DNA of 64,000 nt from Bacteroides sp. 51 (GTDB lineage Bacteria > Bacteroidota > Bacteroidia > Bacteroidales > Bacteroidaceae), in contig NZ_QVMI01000003.1 of assembly GCF_010500965.1 (NCBI RefSeq), forward strand, positions 124,001-188,000, given 5' to 3'. Under the pieces are notes generated by a model. That model was not told the origin of the DNA and searched no databases. It worked only from the letters and a program-made list of their open reading frames with translations. Every line of letters starts with the position of its first letter. The first letter of the stretch is position 1. The translations under genes were made by a program, and so were the position numbers. Shown here piece by piece: positions 24,017 through 32,424 of this stretch.

Positions 24017-26173
24017 TTACTCTTCTGTCTGTTTGGCTTCAAATTCCTTGATTAATTTGTCCTGAACATCGGTTGGCACGAGTTCGTAACTTGCGAATTT
24101 CATAATGAACGAAGCACGTCCACCAGTCAACGAACTCAATGCAGTTGAATAGGAAGACATTTCTTTCAATGGAACTTTAGCTACCAGTTTCTCGAATCCT
24201 TTTTCACTGCTCATACCCATAATCATGGCACGACGCCCCTGAAGATCACCCATTACATCACCCATCTTGTCGGATGGAACGAACACTTCAACATCGTATA
24301 TAGGTTCCAGGATCTTAGGTCCGGCATTCTTAAATGCTTCACTGAATGCATTACGTCCGGCAAGCATAAATGAGATTTCATTAGAGTCAACCGGGTGCAT
24401 CTTTCCATCGTATACAATCACCCGTACATCACGTGCATAAGAACCGGTCAATGGCCCTTGTTCCATGCGTGCCATTACACCTTTCATAATAGCGGGTAAG
24501 AAGCGTGTATCAATGGAACCACCCACAATACTATTTACAAATACCAGTTTACCGCCCCAATCCAGTGTAACTTCTTCCGTTCCTTTCACGTTCATTTTGA
24601 ACTCTTGTCCGTTGAATTTATATGTATCAGGAACGGGCATACCTTCTTTATAAGGCTCCACGATCAGATGCACCTCACCAAACTGTCCGGCACCACCCGA
24701 CTGTTTTTTATGGCGATAGTCTGCACGTGCTGCCTTAGTGATCGTTTCACGATAAGGGATGCGTGGTTCTTCAAACTTAACTGGCAATTTCTCGTTGGTT
24801 TCCAGACGCCATTTCAATGTACGCAAGTGGAATTCTCCCTGGCCATGTACAATGGTTTGGCGTAATTCTTTCGATTGTTCAATCACCCATGTCGGATCTT
24901 CTTCGTGCATACGATTAAGAGCAACCATCATCTTTTCTACATCCGCTTCATTGTCTGGTTTGATGGCACGTGAGTATCTTGAGTTCGGATACTTGATAAA
25001 ATCGTACTTATAATCACAGTCTTTTCCATCCAACGTATTGCCGGTCTTCACATCTTTCAGTTTCACTGCCGCGCCAATGTCACCTGCTTCCAATCTTTCG
25101 ATCTTCGTACGGTTACCGCCTGCCACGACATAAAGCTGAGCCATACGTTCTTTCGAGCCCCGGTCGGCATTCACCAAATCGTCGCCTTCTTTTACCGCTC
25201 CACTCATTACTTTGAAATAGGAAACCTCACCAATGTGTGGTTCAACACTTGTTTTGAAGAAATAAAGTGATGTCGGCCCTTTAGGGTCCGGAGCCACTTC
25301 TTGTCCGGCGGTGTCCATCACCTTCGGCATATCTGATACGAAAGGTACTACATTGCCCAGGAATTCCATCAAACGGCGTACCCCCATATCTTTTCCTGCG
25401 CATACACAGAAAACCGGGAACATACCGCGTGCAACCAATCCTTTGCGGATACCTTCGCGCATTTCGTCTTCGGTTAGTGAGTCTTGTTCGAAGAATTTCT
25501 CCATCAGTTCTTCGTCATTCTCAGCTGCTGCTTCTACCAATGCTTTATGCATTTCCATGGCTTTATCCATTTCTTCGGCAGGAACATCTTCGATAATCGG
25601 AGCGCCACCTTCGGGCTTCCAGGAGTATTTTTTCATCAACAACACGTCAATCAGTGCGTTGAAATCCGGTCCGGTTTTAATCGGATATTGAATAGGAACT
25701 ACTTTTGAGCCATATGCTTCTTTGAGTTGTTCCAGTATATTGTCATAATCGCATTTATCATTATCAAGTTGGTTCACCAGGAAGATGACCGGTTTACCAA
25801 ATTTTTCTGTATATCGGAAGTGATTTTGTGTACCAACCTCTACGCCGTATTGGCCATTGAGAAGAATGATTGCTGTGTCGGTTACATTTAAAGCTGTTAC
25901 TGTACCTCCTATAAAGTCGTCCGCACCCGGGCAATCTATTATATTCAGTTTCTTGTTATTCCATTCTACATTCAGAACTGTCGAAAATACAGAGTATCCA
26001 TACTCTTGCTCTACCGGAAAATAGTCGCTAACAGTGTTTTTTGCAGCAATTGTTCCGCGACGTTTTATAACACCACTCTCGAAGAGCATAGCTTCTACGA
26101 GAGTGGTTTTCCCAGAGCCAGAACTTCCCAACAGGGCGATGTTCTTAATTTCGTTTGTTTGATATACTTTCAT
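24017..26173 (-). CDS. Elongation factor G paralogue (EF-G2 type) with altered GTPase site
   Basis: A 718-residue protein with all EF-G domains. The P-loop GSSGSGKT (residues 16-23) is present, but switch I reads EQEYGYSV instead of EQERGITI, the G3 motif is DCPGADDF (80-87) instead of DTPGHVDF, and G4 is NQLD. The catalytic histidine is thus alanine at residue 84, so GTP hydrolysis should be very slow or absent. Domains IV-V are intact (RADYRHKKQSGGAGQFGEV, GRRAMIMGM). In Bacteroides thetaiotaomicron a paralogue called EF-G2 was reported to support translation without GTPase activity during starvation and gut colonisation; this looks like its orthologue. It is monocistronic. Confidence 0.92.
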   Translation of the reverse strand: MKVYQTNEIKNIALLGSSGSGKTTLVEAMLFESGVIKRRGTIAAKNTVSDYFPVEQEYGYSVFSTVLNVEWNNKKLNIIDCPGADDFIGGTVTALNVTDTAIILLNGQYGVEVGTQNHFRYTEKFGKPVIFLVNQLDNDKCDYDNILEQLKEAYGSKVVPIQYPIKTGPDFNALIDVLLMKKYSWKPEGGAPIIEDVPAEEMDKAMEMHKALVEAAAENDEELMEKFFEQDSLTEDEMREGIRKGLVARGMFPVFCVCAGKDMGVRRLMEFLGNVVPFVSDMPKVMDTAGQEVAPDPKGPTSLYFFKTSVEPHIGEVSYFKVMSGAVKEGDDLVNADRGSKERMAQLYVVAGGNRTKIERLEAGDIGAAVKLKDVKTGNTLDGKDCDYKYDFIKYPNSRYSRAIKPDNEADVEKMMVALNRMHEEDPTWVIEQSKELRQTIVHGQGEFHLRTLKWRLETNEKLPVKFEEPRIPYRETITKAARADYRHKKQSGGAGQFGEVHLIVEPYKEGMPVPDTYKFNGQEFKMNVKGTEEVTLDWGGKLVFVNSIVGGSIDTRFLPAIMKGVMARMEQGPLTGSYARDVRVIVYDGKMHPVDSNEISFMLAGRNAFSEAFKNAGPKILEPIYDVEVFVPSDKMGDVMGDLQGRRAMIMGMSSEKGFEKLVAKVPLKEMSSYSTALSSLTGGRASFIMKFASYELVPTDVQDKLIKEFEAKQTEE

Positions 26174-26297
26174 AATATTTAGGGTTTAAATGATACAATC
26201 AGTATGCTTTCACATACCCTATTTTTAAGTGATTCGCAAATTATAAATTAATAAATACAAAAGCAATGTTATGAATCATGTTATTCAACACATTTTT

Positions 26298-26420
26298 GAT
26301 TTACGATTAGACGATTTACGATTTACGATTGAAGTTAGTACCAGAATTGCCTATTAAACAAGGCATTCTTACACTAAAAAGTAACTTCAATCGTAAATCG
26401 TAAATAGTCTAATCGTAAAT
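26298..26420. repeat. Heptamer inverted-repeat element D
   Basis: The left arm (26298-26336) has GATTTAC/GATTAGA units (one unit is eight bases) and the right arm (26383-26420) the inverse GTAAATC units. The loop of about 46 bases holds a small stem (TTGCCT/AGGCAT). It lies between divergent genes, and the right arm ends six bases before a promoter box. Confidence 0.85.
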
Positions 26421-26425
26421 TTTCT

Positions 26426-26433
26426 TATTTTTG
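26426..26433 (+). promoter_or_regulatory. Predicted -7 box very close to the amidotransferase start
   Basis: TATTTTTG, exact TAnnTTTG match, ends only five bases before the ATG at 26439. Transcription would start at or within a base or two of the start codon, giving a nearly leaderless mRNA. Confidence 0.45.
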
Positions 26434-26438
26434 TATAT

Positions 26439-27236
26439 ATGAAAAAGCTACTCTTATTCGCCTTGTTTTTCTTACTTGCAGAAAACTTATTTCCGCAAAC
26501 CTCTCTTCAGGAAATAAAACCGCTTATAGGTATTTCTTGTTCACATCCTGAAAATAATTTTTCAAGTGCACGACGAACCTATACTGAATCGGTTTTAAAA
26601 GCTGGTGGCTTACCGATTCTTGTTCCTATTATAGAAACCGAAGAAGATCTGGCGCGTATTATATCTATGCTGGATGGCCTCATCCTTATAGGAGGAGAAG
26701 ATGTTCATCCCAGCTATTATAATGAAGAGCCTATTGAGGAATTAGGCGATGTGAATGATATACGTGACGTTTACGATCTTGCCCTCATCCGCCTGGCTGC
26801 CGACCGAAAGTTGCCTACTTTTGGCATTTGTCGTGGGGAACAATTGATTAATGTAGCTTTTGGAGGCTCGCTATATCAGGATATCCCTTCACAATACGAG
26901 GATACATCTGTGGAACATAACCAGAAAGTACCTAGTAAATATCCGACTCATTACATAGACCTGTTGCCTGGTTCTATAATTGCTACTGTTACAGGAGAAA
27001 CGGAGCTTGTCACAAATTCCCATCATCATCAGGCTGTTAAAGATGTTGCTCCCGGATTTCGGGTCACCGCATGGTCTTGCGACGGTATTCCCGAAGCGAT
27101 TGAATCCAGCACCGGGCTTCCTGTCTGGGGTGTTCAATTCCACCCCGAAGCGCATACAATCAACGGTGATTCTATCATGATCAGATTCTTTGAGTTCATG
27201 ACCGGACAGGCTGTTCTTTATAGAAATCAGAAATAA
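26439..27236 (+). CDS. Exported gamma-glutamyl-GABA hydrolase-like class I amidotransferase (peptidase C26)
   Basis: A 265-residue protein with an N-terminal signal peptide (MKKLLLFALFFLLAENLF) followed by a class I glutamine-amidotransferase fold. The nucleophile cysteine is in FGICRGEQLINVAFGG and the catalytic histidine-glutamate pair in VQFHPEAH. The family includes PuuD and folate gamma-glutamyl hydrolases, which cleave gamma-glutamyl bonds. The signal peptide implies action in the periplasm, unlike cytoplasmic PuuD, perhaps on gamma-glutamyl peptides. hemW starts two bases after its stop, so the two are co-transcribed. Confidence 0.88.
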   Translation: MKKLLLFALFFLLAENLFPQTSLQEIKPLIGISCSHPENNFSSARRTYTESVLKAGGLPILVPIIETEEDLARIISMLDGLILIGGEDVHPSYYNEEPIEELGDVNDIRDVYDLALIRLAADRKLPTFGICRGEQLINVAFGGSLYQDIPSQYEDTSVEHNQKVPSKYPTHYIDLLPGSIIATVTGETELVTNSHHHQAVKDVAPGFRVTAWSCDGIPEAIESSTGLPVWGVQFHPEAHTINGDSIMIRFFEFMTGQAVLYRNQK

Positions 27237-27238
27237 TC

Positions 27239-28369
27239 ATGGCAGGTATATACATACATATTCCTTTTTGCAAGACAAGGTGCATCTACTGTGATTTTTA
27301 CTCTACCACACAATCAGAGTTAAAAGAACGCTATATACAAGCGTTATGCAAAGAGCTTGAATTGCGAAAAGACTATCTGAATGGAGAACCCATACAAACA
27401 ATCTATTGGGGTGGAGGTACCCCCTCCCAGCTTCAACCAACCGACTTCCGACTGGTATTCGATACGATTCATGAAATATACGGCATGGAAGATTGTGAAG
27501 AGATCACACTCGAAGCCAACCCGGATGACCTCACTCCCGAATATCTGGAAGCCTTATCTTCATTACCATTCAACCGGATTAGTATTGGGATACAAACCTT
27601 TAATAATGAAACGCTAAGGCTACTTAAACGCCGGCATACGGCCGAACAAGCCATCGCAGCCGTACAGAATGCCCGGTTGGCAGGATTTAATAACATCAGC
27701 ATAGACCTGATTTACGGACTCCCCGGAGAAACGCCCGAAAGCTGGAAATATGATCTTTCACAAGCTATAGAATTAAAAGTGGAACACCTATCTGCATATC
27801 ATCTGATTTACGAAGAAGGCACACCTTTATATCATATGCTTAAGGAAAGAGAAGTGGCAGAGGTGAGCGAAGACAACAGTTTGTTTTTCTTTTCAGAACT
27901 TACCCGCCAGCTTTCTACGGCAGGATATGAACACTACGAAATTTCCAATTTTTGCTTACCCGGCAAATATTCCCGCCATAACTCATCTTACTGGCGTGGA
28001 ATCAAATATCTGGGATGCGGACCGTCTGCACATTCCTTCAATGACACATCGAGAGAATGGAATATAGCTTCAATAGATCTATATATAGAAGGTATAGAGA
28101 GTAGAAAACGTTCTTTTGAAATTGAGACTTTAAATAAACCTACCCGATACAATGATCTTATTATTACCAGCATCCGTACCATGTGGGGATTATCTCTGGT
28201 TCAGCTGAAAAAAGAGTTCGGAACTGATTACCTGAACTATACTTTGCAGAATGCAGAAAAGTACCTTCGGACCGATGAACTTATTATAGAAAAAGACCAC
28301 CTTCGGCTTACACCCAAAGGGGTCTTTATATCGGATAGTATTATGAGCGATCTGCTTTGGGTAGATTAA
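27239..28369 (+). CDS. hemW: Heme chaperone HemW (radical-SAM)
   Basis: A 376-residue radical-SAM protein with Cys11, Cys15 and Cys18 in PFCKTRCIYCDF binding the 4Fe-4S cluster. It also has GGGTPSQL and the HNSSYW motif that HemW shares (HNxxYW, linked to heme binding), followed by GCGPSAHSF. HemW delivers heme to respiratory proteins; it was long misannotated as oxygen-independent coproporphyrinogen oxidase (HemN), but it lacks HemN's N-terminal extension. It is co-transcribed with the preceding amidotransferase. Confidence 0.92.
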   Translation: MAGIYIHIPFCKTRCIYCDFYSTTQSELKERYIQALCKELELRKDYLNGEPIQTIYWGGGTPSQLQPTDFRLVFDTIHEIYGMEDCEEITLEANPDDLTPEYLEALSSLPFNRISIGIQTFNNETLRLLKRRHTAEQAIAAVQNARLAGFNNISIDLIYGLPGETPESWKYDLSQAIELKVEHLSAYHLIYEEGTPLYHMLKEREVAEVSEDNSLFFFSELTRQLSTAGYEHYEISNFCLPGKYSRHNSSYWRGIKYLGCGPSAHSFNDTSREWNIASIDLYIEGIESRKRSFEIETLNKPTRYNDLIITSIRTMWGLSLVQLKKEFGTDYLNYTLQNAEKYLRTDELIIEKDHLRLTPKGVFISDSIMSDLLWVD

Positions 28370-29286
28370 TTCATATCCGTAAGTTCAATTACATTCAATC
28401 GTTCCTATACCCCACCATCTCATCTCTCCACATGAATAAAGAGACATTATATGAAATATGATTGTTTCTGCACAGAAATGACAGAAATGACATTTTGATA
28501 ACAGAATGGAGTGGTAATTGCAAATTCCGGGCTTGGGGAAGAAAGGGAAGGTAAAATGGCAAAAGAATCGCATTTGCGAAAATCAAAAAGATTTAGTTTC
28601 CCTAAACAGACTATCTTAATGCTCGGAATAAAATAAAACGCGTTACAAATAACCACATGAATTAAAACAAACACAGCAAATACACACTTTAATTACTCCG
28701 CTTAAAACAGAACAACCAGAGGATAAAAACCTATAAAATGAAACACGCTGAAGACTTGAGCCGCGTGCTGTCGATACTTGAGCGCTCGACTGTTGATACT
28801 TGAGCGCTTGACTGTCGATACTTGAGCCGCGTGCTGTCGACAGTACGCGGCTCAAGTGTAGAAATTATTGCGCTGGAGCACGTCCAAATATCAATAATAC
28901 ACTGCACAAGCAAGCCTAAGACCTGATTTTAACATCTCATTGACAGTTTTTTAAAAGTTTGCATGTAACCAGAATGGAATAAATATTATCTTTTTGATCT
29001 ACTTTTGCTCGTATTTGTGACTTGGCGGATTGATGATCAGATTAATTTAGCAATTCAACCTATTTTCGAGCAAAAAGAAAAGTTAGCTGCTAATCATTGT
29101 ATAAACAGTATCCTTTACAGGGAGAGAGTTTCACTCCTTTCCATACCGTTATACACCAATCCTTCAATAACGTCTATAGCCATCTAACAATTCAACAGGC
29201 TTTTCGGATTGACCCTAAAAACCGGGGAAGATATTACAAAAACGTTTCACTTTCACCTTGAAACAACTCTAAACAAATCACAAAAA
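28370..29286. other. Long gene-free stretch
   Basis: Over 900 bases without a credible gene; the short ORFs lack family patterns and overlap repeats. It contains a palindrome TCGCATTTGCGA (28568-28579), the 22-base array (28755-28860), and a segment (29076-29110) that resembles 17211-17247. Confidence 0.5.
28755..28860. repeat. 22-base tandem array ending in a 36-base palindrome
   Basis: Four units start at 28755, 28777, 28799 and 28821, exactly 22 bases apart. Each begins CTTGAGC and most end TGTCGATA. Units 1 and 4 are nearly identical (CTTGAGCCGCGTGCTGTCGA) and units 2 and 3 resemble each other. Unit 4 together with an inverted copy of its start forms a near-perfect palindrome at 28821-28856 (CTTGAGCCGCGT, CTGTCGACAG, ACGCGGCTCAAG). 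Confidence 0.92.
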
Positions 29287-29356
29287 TTGATATAGATCAA
29301 AAAAAACATGTTATTGAACATATTTCTATTGGCTTTGTTTTTATGTTATAGAACAT
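29287..29356. promoter_or_regulatory. Three 14-base dyads, FNR/CRP-like operators
   Basis: TTGATATAGATCAA (29287-29300) is an exact FNR-type box TTGAT-N4-ATCAA. ATGTTATTGAACAT (29308-29321) and ATGTTATAGAACAT (29343-29356) share the same 5-4-5 layout with different half-sites. Centres are 21 and 35 bases apart. The third dyad lies just upstream of a -7 box. Confidence 0.6.
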
Positions 29357-29361
29357 ATTTA

Positions 29362-29369
29362 TAAGTTTG
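29362..29369 (+). promoter_or_regulatory. Predicted -7 box for the Spy-like secreted protein gene
   Basis: TAAGTTTG, exact TAnnTTTG match. The nearest TTTG (29334-29337) is 24 bases upstream, longer than the usual 19-21, which fits a promoter that needs an activator. The leader is about 100 bases. Confidence 0.5.
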
Positions 29370-29473
29370 CATAGGTAAAAAGAAAGACTAAGCGCTTAGA
29401 TATGTTTTCAATAGGTAATAGTTTTTAAGGTTAAAAAAGTTTTTAGGTATAACAAATTAAAGTAAGTATTATT

Positions 29474-29830
29474 ATGAAACGTTTAGTATTAGCAGCAATG
29501 GCAGTAATCTGCCTATCTGCAAGTAGCTTTGCAGCAGGTAAACAACCTACAACTGCAACAACATGGGAAGGTAACATCAACGTAACTAAGTTGAGCAACT
29601 ATCTGAAATTATCTTCTGCACAGACAGAAGAAGTGGCAAACATCACTACGTTCTTTGACGAACAAATGGGACGTGCTACAAGAGCTAAAAAGAATCAGGA
29701 TAAAATGCTTCAAAACGCTGTTTACGGCAATTTGAAACTGATGAAAGGAACCCTGTCTGCCGAACAGTATGCAAAGTATATCAAATTAATGAACGTTACC
29801 TTGCAAAACAGGGGCATTGAAATCAAGTAA
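29474..29830 (+). CDS. Small secreted helical protein, Spy/CpxP-like
   Basis: A 118-residue protein with a signal peptide (MKRLVLAAMAVICLSASSFA, cleavage near AFA-A or AGK). The mature part is mostly helical and contains two motifs, LKLSSAQTEEV and TLSAEQYAKYIKLMN, that resemble the LTxxQ repeats of the Spy/CpxP periplasmic chaperone group. That similarity is my reading and is weak. The gene stands alone after a 1.1-kb gap, with a cluster of FNR-like dyads and its own promoter and terminator, so it is probably regulated as a single unit, perhaps by oxygen or nitrosative stress. Confidence 0.82.
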   Translation: MKRLVLAAMAVICLSASSFAAGKQPTTATTWEGNINVTKLSNYLKLSSAQTEEVANITTFFDEQMGRATRAKKNQDKMLQNAVYGNLKLMKGTLSAEQYAKYIKLMNVTLQNRGIEIK

Positions 29831-29863
29831 GCTCATGATTGATATTAATATAATAATGAAAGA

Positions 29864-29903
29864 AAAGGGTGTCATGTTAATAACCAAATGACACCCTTTC
29901 TTT
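29864..29903. terminator. Bidirectional terminator
   Basis: AAAGGGTGTCAT and ATGACACCCTTT form a 12-base-pair stem with T-runs on the plus side and A/T-rich flank on the other. It separates the Spy-like gene (+) from the Smr-domain gene (-). Confidence 0.88.
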
Positions 29904-29905
29904 TT

Positions 29906-30958
29906 TTATTTTATGGTAACCATCGTAGCTCCAAACCCATATTCCTGAAAAGAAGCATCCTGATGGGTATAATTCCGGTACTTACGTTTTAACTCATCGA
30001 GTATAGCTTTACGCAACACACCATCTCCCTTACCGTGGATAAACACAATGCGCTGTTCGCGTTTTCCTTTATATTGCTCGAGCACCTGGCGAAATTTATC
30101 CAACTGATAATTCAGCATTTCGCTATTATCCATTCCCGTAGTATCATCCAGCAATTCATCGATATGAAGATCTACTTCAACTACTCCATTACGGGTACCG
30201 GGTTTTACTATTGGTTGAGATTTGGGACGCTCACCGGCATTTTTATTTTGCAATAAGGCAGCTTGAATATCTTCTGCTGAAGCAAAAACCTGCTTTGACG
30301 GAACATCATCTTTAACAATATCATAGATAAGGGCAGGTTCTTCAAAGAAATCCGACTCGCGGAAAGTATGCAGTTTATAGAATTTCACCGTATCTATCCT
30401 TAACTCTACATTAATTGCTGGCTTCAGGCCAAACGTTTTATCATCCTTGAAAGCGATAAACTGAACGGCAACATGTTCAAGCTCATTCAGAATGTCTTTA
30501 CCGAACTCTTCAAGAAACAACTTGGTGTTAGGTTCAACCAATCCGTGCGAACGACTCTTCCATGCCTTACCCTCTGCACTCAAATAGGTGTAATACAGGT
30601 AATAATTACTATCGTTAACCAGATAGGCTTCAAAAGGGGTACTGGTTATCGCTTTTACATCATCGGGAACAAATCCCAGCATAACATTCAACCGATCGCC
30701 ACCCCGCACCTCCGACGGCCGGGAAGTTATCTCAGGTTTCACCGGTTTGGCCGGCTCTTCTACTTTAGGTGCAACACTCACCGAAGATCTTGGCTTCATA
30801 TTATAATCATCGGTGTCGATTACAACACAATTTCTAACCAACATGGGAATATCAAAACCATCAGCATCTTCTACCAACACCGTATCTTTTCCCTTAAATC
30901 CTTTTACAATACCGCCTCCTACTTCATTCAGAAAGCGCACTTTATCTCCTATTTTCAT
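29906..30958 (-). CDS. DUF2027 and Smr-domain protein
   Basis: A 350-residue protein. The N-terminal part starts [21 protein letters not shown], an SH3-like beta-barrel, followed by a Pro/Lys-rich linker and a DUF2027 domain (about residues 85-210). The C-terminal Smr domain (about 265-350) has VDLHIDELL and [15 protein letters not shown], the DLH and HGxG motifs of Smr nucleases. Smr domains nick DNA or RNA; in MutS2 and related proteins they act on collided ribosomes or recombination intermediates. The exact role of this Bacteroidetes family is not established. Divergent from queA across heptamer element E. Confidence 0.88.
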   Translation of the reverse strand: MKIGDKVRFLNEVGGGIVKGFKGKDTVLVEDADGFDIPMLVRNCVVIDTDDYNMKPRSSVSVAPKVEEPAKPVKPEITSRPSEVRGGDRLNVMLGFVPDDVKAITSTPFEAYLVNDSNYYLYYTYLSAEGKAWKSRSHGLVEPNTKLFLEEFGKDILNELEHVAVQFIAFKDDKTFGLKPAINVELRIDTVKFYKLHTFRESDFFEEPALIYDIVKDDVPSKQVFASAEDIQAALLQNKNAGERPKSQPIVKPGTRNGVVEVDLHIDELLDDTTGMDNSEMLNYQLDKFRQVLEQYKGKREQRIVFIHGKGDGVLRKAILDELKRKYRNYTHQDASFQEYGFGATMVTIK

Positions 30959-30962
30959 TATA

Positions 30963-31073
30963 TAAGTTGAAAGTTGAAAATTGAAAGTTGAAAGTTAAAA
31001 TTGGAAAATAAAAACCATTGTAGAGTTCTCTAACAAATAATTTTCAACTTTCAACTTTCAACTTTCAACTCTT
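30963..31073. repeat. Heptamer inverted-repeat element E
   Basis: The left arm (30963-31006) has AGTTGAA/AATTGAA units and the right arm (31039-31073) the inverse AACTTTC units. The loop is about 32 bases and lacks the CCATGCGG core. It fills the gap between divergent genes and reaches the region where the -33 box of queA should be. Confidence 0.88.
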
Positions 31074-31088
31074 ATCGGCAAATATCGC

Positions 31089-31096
31089 TATTTTTG
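31089..31096 (+). promoter_or_regulatory. Predicted -7 box for queA
   Basis: TATTTTTG, exact TAnnTTTG match, 20 bases before the ATG. The position of the -33 element falls in the right arm of heptamer element E. Confidence 0.5.
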
Positions 31097-31115
31097 CGGT
31101 GAAATAACGAATTTG

Positions 31116-32336
31116 ATGAAAGAAAGTCCTAAACATATACGAATTAGTGAGTACAATTACGAGCTTCCGGACGAACGGATAGCCAAATTTCCTTTACCAG
31201 AACGTGACAAATCGAAGTTATTGGTATACCGTAACGGAGAGATCACAGAAAATGTATTCACCAGCCTCCCCGACTATCTCCCGAAAGGTAGTTTGATGGT
31301 TTTCAACAACACGAAAGTAATTCAGGCACGCCTACACTTCCGCAAAGAAACAGGGGCATTGATAGAAATATTTTGTCTGGAACCGATATCACCCAATGAC
31401 TATGTCTTGAATTTCCAGCAAACTGAACGTGCAGCATGGCTATGCATGATAGGGAACCTGAAAAAATGGAAAGAGGGAAGTCTACACAAAGAGCTTAATA
31501 TAAAGGGGCAGCACATTACGCTGATTGCAACACGCGGAGAAAGCTGTGGTACAAGCCATTGGGTAGATTTTTCATGGAATAACCCAGAAATAACTTTTGC
31601 AGATATTCTGGAAGTTTTCGGCGAGCTCCCCATACCGCCGTATCTAAACAGGGAAACCCAGGATAGTGATAAAGAAACATATCAAACAGTATATTCGAAA
31701 ATAAAAGGATCGGTAGCCGCTCCCACAGCCGGATTGCATTTTACTCCATATATTTTTGATAAACTCAAAGAAAAGGGTATAGATTGTGAGGAACTAACCC
31801 TCCACGTTGGTGCAGGGACATTCAAACCAGTAAAAAGTGAAGAAATTGAAGGGCATGAGATGCATACGGAATATATATCCGTATCACGTTCAACAATCGA
31901 AAAGCTCATAGCACATCATGGAGAAGCAATAGCCGTAGGAACAACATCGGTAAGAACACTGGAAAGCTTATATTATATAGGTGTCACATTGGGCGGTAAT
32001 CCCGATGCGAGAGAAGAGGAACTGCACGTTCATCAGTGGCAACCTTATGGTACGCAAGAAAATATACCAGCAATAGAAGCACTGAAAAATATAGTTTTAT
32101 ATCTTACCCGTAACCAAATGGACGCTTTACATACCAGCACCCAGATCATTATTGCACCAGGATATGAATACAAAATCGTTAAAGCTATAGTAACCAATTT
32201 CCACCAACCACAAAGCACACTACTATTACTCGTATCGGCTTTCGTAAAAGGAGATTGGCATCGCATTTATGATTACGCTTTGGAACATGATTTTCGTTTT
32301 CTAAGTTATGGTGATTCATCCTTGTTAATTCCATAG
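31116..32336 (+). CDS. queA: S-adenosylmethionine:tRNA ribosyltransferase-isomerase
   Basis: A 406-residue QueA, which transfers the ribosyl part of SAM to preQ1 in tRNA to make epoxyqueuosine. Visible motifs are YELPDERIAKFPLPERDKSK, VFNNTKVIQARL, GSVAAPTAGLHFT, LHVGAGTFKPV and the C-terminal NFHQPQSTLLLLVSAF. It is somewhat longer than the E. coli enzyme because of inserts common in Bacteroidetes. I use ATG 31116 rather than the adjacent TTG 31113. The Nudix gene follows 88 bases later. Confidence 0.96.
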   Translation: MKESPKHIRISEYNYELPDERIAKFPLPERDKSKLLVYRNGEITENVFTSLPDYLPKGSLMVFNNTKVIQARLHFRKETGALIEIFCLEPISPNDYVLNFQQTERAAWLCMIGNLKKWKEGSLHKELNIKGQHITLIATRGESCGTSHWVDFSWNNPEITFADILEVFGELPIPPYLNRETQDSDKETYQTVYSKIKGSVAAPTAGLHFTPYIFDKLKEKGIDCEELTLHVGAGTFKPVKSEEIEGHEMHTEYISVSRSTIEKLIAHHGEAIAVGTTSVRTLESLYYIGVTLGGNPDAREEELHVHQWQPYGTQENIPAIEALKNIVLYLTRNQMDALHTSTQIIIAPGYEYKIVKAIVTNFHQPQSTLLLLVSAFVKGDWHRIYDYALEHDFRFLSYGDSSLLIP

Positions 32337-32424
32337 TGTGATATTTGCTATAACTATCTTACTACAGTTGAATAGCCCGGACAAAATATTGAAAGCAGAA
32401 AAGAAAGAAAAAAAAAGAAGCAGC

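Noticed and set aside
28385-28913. Overlapping minus-strand ORFs between hemW and the Spy-like gene
   Set aside because: Two of them run through the 22-base array and translate the repeat; none shows a recognisable domain.
29005-29187. 60-codon ORF in the gene-free stretch
   Set aside because: Composition and lack of a recognisable pattern or start context suggest chance; the segment instead resembles non-coding sequence at 17211-17247.
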